Assembly (NCBI GenBank): GCA_026993525.1
Contig: JALWSS010000177.1
Location: forward strand, 1-42,367
From: Saprospiraceae bacterium
Lineage (GTDB): Bacteria > Bacteroidota > Bacteroidia > Chitinophagales > Saprospiraceae
DNA: 42,367 nucleotides
Direction of reading: 5' to 3'
Under the pieces are notes generated by a model. The model searched no databases. It had not been told where the DNA came from and was given only the letters and a program-made list of their open reading frames with translations. Each line of letters begins with the position of its first letter. Positions within the stretch are counted from its first letter, which is position 1. The position numbers and the translations under genes are program-made. Positions 7,618 to 14,504 of the stretch are shown here, piece after piece.

Positions 7618-8700
7618 CTATTCCTTCGGCAAAATGAGGCCGTCGTCGGAAATGGCCAGACCGGCATCCGGGAAATCCGCGCGGGTCAATTCCCGGATGA
7701 TCTTCAGCGCCCGGTTTTGCGGGTCGGGTTTGGGGCCATGGCTCTTTTGCTGGTAGGTTGAGAATACCTCAGCCCTGACAAACTCACCCGAAGGTGAGGC
7801 ATGCACCTTGATGATGGGAGCCACACCGGAAGCGCCGGTCAGGTTGAAGCGGCCGTATGTGCAGAAATTGCCCAGACTGTAGGCAATGAAGCGGTCTTTG
7901 TAAACTTCCACGGCGCGGGTCACGTGGGGTCCGTGGCCGAAAACCACGTCAGCGCCTGCATCAATGACTGCATGGGCAAAGGCGTGCACATTTCCCCGGT
8001 TTTCACCCAGGTAGTATTCTGTTTTCTTCGGAACGTGCTGGTGTGCTTTGCCTTCTGCACCGCCGTGGAACGAAACGATTACGATGTCGCATTTTGCAGC
8101 CAGCCCGGCTACAATCTGCTTTGCCCGTGAGAGGTTGCGCACATCGCAAGTGCCGGAATTCGGTGCGAAGGCGGCAAAGCCGTATTTCACTCCGTTCCTT
8201 TCAAAAACAGTGCTTTCATCGGTGGAGGCGAGCCCGGCGTAGGCGATGCCTGCGTCATCCAGCACTTTTTTGGTTCCTTTCCTTCCGGCCAGGCCAAAGT
8301 CTCCGGAGTGGTTGTTGGCCAGACTGACCACGTCGTAGCCCGCATTGACAAAGTGATTTACGAAAGAAGCAGGTGAGCGGAATACATAGCACTTGCTCAT
8401 GTCCCGGCACCTTTTTGGTGTTCCGGTTCCGTCGAACATGCATCCTTCCAGATTGCCGAAGGTGACGTCGGCATTTTTGAGGATGTTCTCAACAGCTTTC
8501 AGCAAATCCCGCCCTCCGTTGGCCGGCAGGTAAGATTTGTTGGGATAGTTGGTTCCCAGCATCATATCCCCGGTACCGATAATGGTGACAGTTTCCGTTG
8601 TTTGCGAAGAAAGAGTATTCAGAAACAGCAGGAGCAGGATAAAACAAAGGCTTCCGGTGTGGAAGCCTTTTGAAATTGATTTGTTCACCTTTATCTTCAT
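7618..8700 (-). CDS. CapA family metallophosphatase-like protein
   Basis: A 360-residue exported protein of the PGA_cap/CapA family (PF09587), which has a calcineurin-like metallophosphatase fold. An N-terminal hydrophobic stretch (about 13-32) acts as signal peptide or anchor. Motifs: GTGDMMLG with the first metal Asp (43-50), NLEG, SLANNHSGDFG, SFHGG, FGHGPHV and YSLGNF near the end. The founding CapA protein takes part in poly-gamma-glutamate export, but most Bacteroidota members lack the other cap genes, and none is seen here. The role may therefore be in another surface polymer. It lies 39 bp after the M23 gene and 19 bp before the DUF885 gene, so co-transcription is likely. Confidence 0.9.
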   Translation of the reverse strand: MKIKVNKSISKGFHTGSLCFILLLLFLNTLSSQTTETVTIIGTGDMMLGTNYPNKSYLPANGGRDLLKAVENILKNADVTFGNLEGCMFDGTGTPKRCRDMSKCYVFRSPASFVNHFVNAGYDVVSLANNHSGDFGLAGRKGTKKVLDDAGIAYAGLASTDESTVFERNGVKYGFAAFAPNSGTCDVRNLSRAKQIVAGLAAKCDIVIVSFHGGAEGKAHQHVPKKTEYYLGENRGNVHAFAHAVIDAGADVVFGHGPHVTRAVEVYKDRFIAYSLGNFCTYGRFNLTGASGVAPIIKVHASPSGEFVRAEVFSTYQQKSHGPKPDPQNRALKIIRELTRADFPDAGLAISDDGLILPKE

Positions 8701-8739
8701 AGTCGTTGTCAGGCGCCGGGTGGCGCTGAGAAGTTTATT

Positions 8740-9723
8740 TTAGTCAAAAGACTGGTTCTGGATTTCGGCCAGTTTGACCAGCTCGGCATACTCTCCGGGA
8801 GTGAGGCCGTCCAGCACATAGTCAATGGGGTTAACGGCTTTGCCTTTGTAATGCACTTCGTAGTGGCAATGCGGTGCGGTGGAAGTTCCGGTGCTGCCCA
8901 CACGTCCGATGGTCTGGCCCTTCTTCACTTTCTGTCCAACTTTTACATCCACCCTGGACATGTGGCCGTAAAGTGTCTGGTAGCCGTAGCCGTGGTCGAT
9001 GATGACATGCAATCCGTATCCGGTTCTTTTCCTGATGACTTTGACCACGGTGCCGTCGCCAGTGGCCTGTATGTGTGTGCCACGGGGCGCTGAGAAGTCA
9101 ATGCCTGCGTGCATTTTCACAATCTTGTGGATGGGGTGCATGCGGTAGCCGAAGCCGGAAAGGAGGTGTACGTCCCTGTTGAGTTTATCGGCACGCACAG
9201 GCTTGATGGAAGGAATGGCGGCGAGCATCTTTTCCTTGTCTCTGGCCATTTTTTCAATCTCATCGAGCGATTTGGACTGAAGCGCCATCTGCCTTTTGAG
9301 TTTGTCGGCCTTCCGGCGGATTCTGGCCATCAGCTCACCGGAGTTGCGGTAGTTTTTGTATTCGGCATAGCGGTCATGACCACCAATACCGCCTTCCCAC
9401 ACGGCATCATCGATCGGGTCCATTTCCAGTACCATCCGGTGGATGCGCTGGTCCCTGTTGTGCATGCTGGCAAGCGCATTGGACATCTTGTTGAAGTCGC
9501 TGTGCAATACGGTCAGTTCCCCTTTGAGGCGGTCAATTTCGCCCAGAAGAGCTTCCTCATGCGGTGAGGGGAAGAATTTCCAGATGATGACGGTAAAAAG
9601 GAAACCGGAAACGAGCACGGCGCTCAGGAATCCGAAGATGCGCAGGAAGATTTCCTTGTTTGTCAGCCGTACCTTCTCGTACTGTAAGGTTTGCCGATTG
9701 TAAACGAATTTTTCTCGTCTCAT
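8740..9723 (-). CDS. membrane-anchored M23 (LytM) peptidoglycan endopeptidase
   Basis: A 327-residue protein with a basic cytoplasmic N-terminus, one membrane helix (about 29-49), a coiled-coil periplasmic stem (about 55-170) and a C-terminal M23 domain (about 190-305). The zinc site is complete: H205 and D209 in MHAGIDFSAP, and H285/H287 in HCHYEV. It should cut peptidoglycan cross-links, or act in cell division or shape control as other LytM proteins do. It is divergent from alaS, an arrangement found in many Bacteroidota genomes. It is the first gene of a unit running into the CapA-like and DUF885 genes. Confidence 0.94.
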   Translation of the reverse strand: MRREKFVYNRQTLQYEKVRLTNKEIFLRIFGFLSAVLVSGFLFTVIIWKFFPSPHEEALLGEIDRLKGELTVLHSDFNKMSNALASMHNRDQRIHRMVLEMDPIDDAVWEGGIGGHDRYAEYKNYRNSGELMARIRRKADKLKRQMALQSKSLDEIEKMARDKEKMLAAIPSIKPVRADKLNRDVHLLSGFGYRMHPIHKIVKMHAGIDFSAPRGTHIQATGDGTVVKVIRKRTGYGLHVIIDHGYGYQTLYGHMSRVDVKVGQKVKKGQTIGRVGSTGTSTAPHCHYEVHYKGKAVNPIDYVLDGLTPGEYAELVKLAEIQNQSFD

Positions 9724-10248
9724 ACGTGTTCAGTTGTTGGCCTTTCCCCCTACTTTTGCAGCCCTCAAAACGGAAGGTTGAAAGCAACTTTCCGCAGTTG
9801 AAAGCAAATCGGCAGGGAGCCTCCCTCGCTGTTTAACAACCGGTTTTTGTGTGTGTATGTTTGCTTGCTTATACCGGTTGCAACAGTGGCGCTTGAACGC
9901 TTGCGAGAAGAAGTGTTTGTTTGACTTCTTACGACATGGAATTACAATCGAAAAACTCTATAGGTATATCAGTAAGGGCGATTGCTCGCTATTGAGTGTC
10001 GTCCTGGATCATTTCAAGTTGAAAACCTCAGCCACTGTCAACAACAGAGATCAAAATCTGTCAATTGGTCATCCGCAATCACTGCCTCAAAAACATGCTC
10101 ACAACACAAAGCGGATGAACAGCGGCAAATATGGGAAATTTTCCCTAATTCCCACGCTTTTGTGGAAAACTTTTATTTGGCCTAAAGTATTGACTTAAAG
10201 CAGCTTACCTGAATGGTAAGTTATATTCATACGTTAACTATTTGTAAT
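9724..10248 (+). other. 525-bp gap before alaS with promoter and stem-loops
   Basis: No convincing protein gene is seen. A frame covering 9851-10198 has no family features. The region holds an exact -7 box at 9751-9758 facing right. Just after it is a hairpin (9772-9780 with 9785-9793), then an 8-bp inverted repeat CAACCGGT/ACCGGTTG (9837-9844, 9873-9880), and a CTTACC/GGTAAG hairpin at 10204-10220 close to the alaS start. A long structured leader or a small RNA is possible. Confidence 0.4.
9751..9758 (+). promoter_or_regulatory. -7 box in the M23/alaS divergent region
   Basis: TACTTTTG is an exact TAnnTTTG match followed by C, like other starts in this window. A start near 9765 would lie almost 490 nt upstream of alaS. 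The transcript would thus have a very long leader or encode a separate RNA. Confidence 0.5.
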
Positions 10249-12888
10249 ATGACTGCCCGCCAGATTCGTCACACTTTTTTGGAGTTCTTCCGCAACAGGG
10301 GCCACAAGATCGTGCCTTCGGCGCCCATCGTGAACAAGAACGACCCAACGCTGATGTTCACCAATGCCGGTATGAACCAGTTCAAGGATTACTTCCTGGG
10401 CAACCAGGTGCCGGATGCCAGGCGGGTTGCCGACACCCAGAAATGCCTCCGGGTAAGCGGCAAACACAACGACCTGGAAGAAGTGGGCCGCGACGGCTAC
10501 CACCACACCATGTTCGAAATGCTGGGCAACTGGTCTTTTGGCGATTATTTCAAGGAGGAGGCCATCGCCTGGGCCTGGGAGTTGCTGACGGAAGTGTACA
10601 AACTGCCCAAAGACCGCTTGTATGCCACCGTTTTTGGCGGCGACGAGAACGAAGGATTGGAACGGGACCAGGAAGCTGCTGACATCTGGAAAAAATACAT
10701 TCCCGAAGACCGCATCCTGTATTGCGGAAAGAAAGACAACTTCTGGGAAATGGGTGAACAGGGCCCCTGTGGCCCCTGCTCTGAAATCCACATGGATTTG
10801 CGCAGCGAGGAAGAAAGACAGAAAAAGCCCGGAGCTGAGCTGGTCAACATGGACAACCCGGAGGTGATCGAAATATGGAACCTGGTCTTCATCCAGTACA
10901 ACCGAAAGTCTGACAGCAGCCTGGAGCCCCTTCCGGCCAAACACGTGGACACCGGCATGGGGTTCGAACGGCTCACCATGACCCTCCAGGGCAAGAACAA
11001 CACCTACGACACGGACATCTTCCAGCCCATCATCCAATTCATTGAAAACGAAAGCGGCTTCAAATACTCCCGCAGCTTTTCTCCCGATGCGAAAACCGAC
11101 ATTGCCATGCGGGTGGTGGCTGACCACCTCCGGGCCGTGGCCTTCACCATTGCCGATGGCCAACTGCCCGGAAACACCGGCGCGGGCTACGTCATTCGCC
11201 GGATATTGAGGAGAGCTGTGCGCTATTACTATTCCTTCCTCAACATCAAAACTCCGTTCCTGTACCGGCTTGTGCCCTTGCTGGCGGGCATGTTTGAAGA
11301 CGTGTTCCCCGGGTTGAAAGCCCAGGAGGCGCAGGTGGCCCGCATCATCCAGGGCGAGGAAAGTGCTTTTCTGAATACGCTGGAGAACGGCCTCCGCCGA
11401 TTTGCGGAGCTCAGTGTCCGGAACGGCACCATTGCCGGTGAAGACGCATTTGAACTCTACGACACCTATGGCTTCCCCATTGACCTCACCCGCCTCATGG
11501 CCGAAGAAAAAGGCTGGAAGGTTGACGAAGAAGGTTTTGAAAAAGCCATGCAGGCCCAAAAACAACGGGCACGGGCCGCCGCTGAAAAAGAGGTGGGCGA
11601 CTGGCAGCTCGTTGCCGAAGCGGATGAGGTGAACTTCGTGGGTTACGACACCCTGAAGGTTGAAAATGCCAGGGTGATACGCTACCGGGAGGTAAAGACC
11701 AAAAAAGCTTCGCAAATACAGCTGGTGCTTGACCAAACGCCGTTTTACGGTGAAAGCGGCGGCCAGCGCGGCGACAAAGGCTGGCTGGAAATTGGGGGCG
11801 AAAAAGTAAAAGTGCTGGACACCCAAAAGGAAAACGACCTCATCATCCACATTGTGGACAAGCTGCCTGAACAGATCAATGCACCTGTGCTGGCCCAGGT
11901 GGACCCCAAACTGCGTGCGGCCACGGCCGCCAACCACTCCGCCACCCACCTCATGCACGCCGCCTTGCACAAGGTGTTGGGCACCCACGCCACCCAGAAA
12001 GGACAGGACGTGGACCATCAGCGCCTCCGCTTCGACTTCAACCACTTCCAGAAAGTTACGGACGAGGAACTGAAACAAATCGAGACGCTGGTCAACGAGA
12101 AAATCCGCCAGAACATCCGGCTGGAAGAAGAACGCAACGTGCCCATCGGGGAAGCAAAGGCCTCCGGGGCCATGATGCTCTTCGGTGAAAAGTACGGCGA
12201 CCTGGTTCGCATCATCACCTTTGACCGCAACTTCAGCAGGGAACTCTGCGGAGGTACCCATGTGTCCGCAACCGGTGAAATTGGTTTCTTCAAAATAGTG
12301 AGCGAAACCGCTGTGGCTGCCGGCGTACGCCGCATCGAGGCATTGACAGCAGCCAACGCTGAGCAATACCTCAGAAATGAATTGGAAACACTGCACAACA
12401 TCAGGGTACAACTCAAACACCCCAAAGACCCCGTCAAAGCCATCAGCACCCTGCAGGAAGAGGTGAAAGGCCTGCAGAAAGAAGTGGAACAACTCGTTGC
12501 GGCCCAGGCCAATGCGCTGAAAGCCGACCTTTTGACGAAGGCAGAAAAAATCAACGGCATCACACTGCTCACGGCCAGGCTGCCCATTCAGGATGCAGGT
12601 GCCTTGAAAAACCTGGCCTACCAGCTTGAATCAGAGCTGGAAAATGCCGTGATCGTTTTCGGGGCTGAAGTGAAAGGCAAACCGCAACTGCTGATTGCCA
12701 TCAACAAGGCCCTCACAGCAGCCAATGAAGACCTGCACGCCGGCCAGATAATCCGCGAATTGGCAAAAGAGATCAAAGGCGGGGGCGGCGGCCAGCCGTT
12801 CTTTGCCACTGCCGGCGGTAAGGATGCCGGCGGCCTGGACCGCGCCCTGGAAAAAGCCCGCGAGATGGTGGCCGGCCAATTGGCTTGA
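10249..12888 (+). CDS. alaS: alanyl-tRNA synthetase
   Basis: An 879-residue, full-length AlaRS that charges tRNA-Ala. The N-terminal class II aminoacylation core opens with MTARQIRHTFLEFFRNRGH and contains the motif TDNFWEMG-like segment KKDNFWEMGEQGPCGPC. The RILRRAVRYY segment belongs to the tRNA-recognition domain. The editing domain has both zinc or water ligand pairs, HSATH near 563-567 and CGGTH near 666-670. A coiled coil and a glycine-rich C-Ala domain (GGGGGQPFFATAGGKD) close the protein. The start at 10249 is chosen because the family sequence begins there; twelve earlier in-frame codons show no similarity. An inverted-repeat-bounded element starts a few bases after the stop. Confidence 0.98.
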   Translation: MTARQIRHTFLEFFRNRGHKIVPSAPIVNKNDPTLMFTNAGMNQFKDYFLGNQVPDARRVADTQKCLRVSGKHNDLEEVGRDGYHHTMFEMLGNWSFGDYFKEEAIAWAWELLTEVYKLPKDRLYATVFGGDENEGLERDQEAADIWKKYIPEDRILYCGKKDNFWEMGEQGPCGPCSEIHMDLRSEEERQKKPGAELVNMDNPEVIEIWNLVFIQYNRKSDSSLEPLPAKHVDTGMGFERLTMTLQGKNNTYDTDIFQPIIQFIENESGFKYSRSFSPDAKTDIAMRVVADHLRAVAFTIADGQLPGNTGAGYVIRRILRRAVRYYYSFLNIKTPFLYRLVPLLAGMFEDVFPGLKAQEAQVARIIQGEESAFLNTLENGLRRFAELSVRNGTIAGEDAFELYDTYGFPIDLTRLMAEEKGWKVDEEGFEKAMQAQKQRARAAAEKEVGDWQLVAEADEVNFVGYDTLKVENARVIRYREVKTKKASQIQLVLDQTPFYGESGGQRGDKGWLEIGGEKVKVLDTQKENDLIIHIVDKLPEQINAPVLAQVDPKLRAATAANHSATHLMHAALHKVLGTHATQKGQDVDHQRLRFDFNHFQKVTDEELKQIETLVNEKIRQNIRLEEERNVPIGEAKASGAMMLFGEKYGDLVRIITFDRNFSRELCGGTHVSATGEIGFFKIVSETAVAAGVRRIEALTAANAEQYLRNELETLHNIRVQLKHPKDPVKAISTLQEEVKGLQKEVEQLVAAQANALKADLLTKAEKINGITLLTARLPIQDAGALKNLAYQLESELENAVIVFGAEVKGKPQLLIAINKALTAANEDLHAGQIIRELAKEIKGGGGGQPFFATAGGKDAGGLDRALEKAREMVAGQLA

Positions 12889-12892
12889 TTAA

Positions 12893-13463
12893 GGTTGAGA
12901 GAACTTGAGAGAGGTTGAAAGGGGTTGAGAGGCTAGGGATTACCCACAAATCCCAATTTCATGGAAAAGTGTCTCTGCAACACGGCCACATTGAATGTGA
13001 AAAAATCATTGTTCAATCCCGGTTCCTGGCTGTGGCAAAAAGCTGTGGTGACATCAGCCATCTTGTAACCCGCTGTTTCCTGCCTTGTCGGCAGACAGGC
13101 AACGGCGGGAATTAGGCCAGCACCCCTAATCACATCTAACTTCTATTCAAAACATCACATCAGGAATAGCATTAGCACCATATTCGGGAGATGAATTGAG
13201 ATGGATGCTGATGCTCTGTAAAGATGATTGATGTGAGTGGGGGTTAATCCCCTAACCCCTTGTTGCCCGTCTGGCCGCCGCCCGTCTGGCCGCCGGACAG
13301 GGACAGGAAGCAAGGGGTTTCAAGATGTTTGATGGGGTGAAGAATGTTTTTTCAACCCCCGGTAACTTCATAGAGTGTACTACGCTTGCAGAGCTCTCAG
13401 AACCGGAATGGGGGATTTGTGGGTAATGGATAGCTCTCTAAACCTCTCTAAACCCCTCTAAAC
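12893..13463. mobile_element. MITE-like gene-free element with mirrored 10-bp arrays
   Basis: The gap after alaS is framed by matching ends in opposite orientation. The left end has four 10-bp units (GGTTGAGAGA type, 12893-12932). The right end has three units (CTCTCTAAAC type, 13434-13463). Inside these lies a perfect 16-bp inverted repeat, ATTACCCACAAATCCC (12939-12954), with its complement at 13412-13427. The interior has a GC-rich patch with the 14-mer CCCGTCTGGCCGCC repeated twice within a hairpin (AACCCCTTG 13254-13262 with CAAGGGGTT 13311-13319). A second palindrome-like patch (CCTGCCTTGTCGGCAGACAGG) lies at about 13079-13099. No transposase or other gene is seen and no target duplication is obvious. 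The mobile nature is an inference. Confidence 0.4.
13254..13319. repeat. long hairpin with internal 14-bp direct repeat
   Basis: Nine-base perfect arms AACCCCTTG and CAAGGGGTT enclose a GC-rich loop containing two copies of CCCGTCTGGCCGCC (starting at 13266 and 13281). It is REP-like and may fold in DNA or RNA. Confidence 0.6.
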
Positions 13464-13481
13464 AAATCTGCGATACGCTCA

Positions 13482-14084
13482 TCATTTTAGTGCTGGCAAA
13501 GACCAGTGATACCGCACCGCCAGTGTGCGAATGAGAATGACAAACCCAATGGCCATCACTATGGCGGCATCATTGCTGAGGCTCACTTCCCGAAGGCCCA
13601 GGTAAAGCCCGCCACCCGACAGGCAGGCTGTGGCGTATATTTCCCTTCGGAAAATGAGAGGGATTTCATTGCACAAGGTATCGCGCACCACCCCGCCAAA
13701 CACCGCCGAAACAGTTCCCATCACAATGGCGATGGCCGGCGACAGCCCGGCATCCAGCGTTTTCTGCAGACCCATGATGGTGAAAAGTCCAATCCCCACC
13801 GTGTCAAACAGGAACATCGTTCGGCGAAGCCGGAGGATGTGGTTCTTCAACAGCCAGGTAATGGGAACGGCCAACACGATCAGGAGCAGGTAATTGCTGT
13901 CCTTCAGCCAACCAACCGGTGTGGCACCGATGAGCAAATCACGCAATGTGCCGCCCCCCACGGCGGTCACCAGCGCAATGACGGCGGCGCCAAAGGGGTC
14001 GAAACGCTTTTCCGCAGCCGTGATGGTTCCACTGATTGCGAAGACAAATGTTCCGGCCATGTCGAGGGTGTAGATGAGGTTCAT
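13482..14084 (-). CDS. TRIC/YadS family (UPF0126) membrane channel-like protein
   Basis: A 200-residue inner-membrane protein made of two homologous halves of three helices each plus a seventh helix, the bacterial TRIC fold (PF03458). The repeats show at GTITAAEKRFDPFGAAVIALVTAVGGGTLRD-like sequence (about 18-50) and GTVSAVFGGVVRD (about 120-132), where Gly kinks line the pore. Family members act as monovalent cation channels or have been linked to glycine transport, so the substrate is uncertain. The start at 14084 (MNLIYTLDMAG) is chosen because the family begins there. An upstream in-frame extension to 14447 has no similarity and would cross the intergenic palindromes. It is divergent from the OmpA-like gene. 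Confidence 0.92.
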   Translation of the reverse strand: MNLIYTLDMAGTFVFAISGTITAAEKRFDPFGAAVIALVTAVGGGTLRDLLIGATPVGWLKDSNYLLLIVLAVPITWLLKNHILRLRRTMFLFDTVGIGLFTIMGLQKTLDAGLSPAIAIVMGTVSAVFGGVVRDTLCNEIPLIFRREIYATACLSGGGLYLGLREVSLSNDAAIVMAIGFVILIRTLAVRYHWSLPALK

Positions 14085-14504
14085 GATTCGGGTTGTAAAT
14101 GATTTTGCGAAGAAAAGAAACCGGCAACTTCCGGGAACTGGTTCCCGGCTGTATTTGGGCCCGGCCTTCGGATTTCCACCGGATTTCCGACATTTGTCTG
14201 ACACTATTCCTTTCCCACCACACACTGAGCGGGTTTCAGGATTTGCTTTTACGGCAATTACACATTTCACTTTTCCTGATATTGATGCAACCTGAAGTGT
14301 CCCCTTACCGTAAGCATAAAAGCCGCCGTAGGTCAACTTCTGCGGAGGCGAAACCGATTGGATCATGACCAGGGATGAGCCGGATGGCCGCCTAAAATCG
14401 AAGGTCCTATGAAACACAAATTCCCGGATGAGGGCCTGGCCTTTCATCTTCGTAAAACCGATTTAACAACCGCATGGCAGCGACCGTGCAAAACCCGTCT
14501 TCCC
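14085..14504. other. divergent intergenic region, palindromic
   Basis: No gene is seen. A near-perfect palindrome CCGGGAAC-TG-GTTCCCGG spans 14131-14148, and CGGATTTCC occurs twice shortly after. It must hold the promoters of the TRIC-like gene (left) and the OmpA-like gene (right), but no exact TAnnTTTG box was found. Confidence 0.4.

Noticed and set aside
7599-7667. Longer start for the DUF885 gene
   Set aside because: The extension overlaps the end of the CapA-like gene and hides the signal peptide that begins at 7598.
9851-10198. 115-codon frame upstream of alaS
   Set aside because: Mixed composition, no domain, no good start signal, and it overlaps inverted repeats; better treated as leader or non-coding.
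10234-12492. Long open frame on the strand opposite alaS
   Set aside because: It mirrors alaS codon structure (Val/Phe/His-rich, no family features) and alaS itself is unambiguous, so it is a shadow frame.
14085-14447. N-terminal extension of the TRIC-like protein
   Set aside because: The frame stays open upstream, but the added 121 residues have no family similarity and cover a perfect palindrome, while the family start matches the ATG at 14084.
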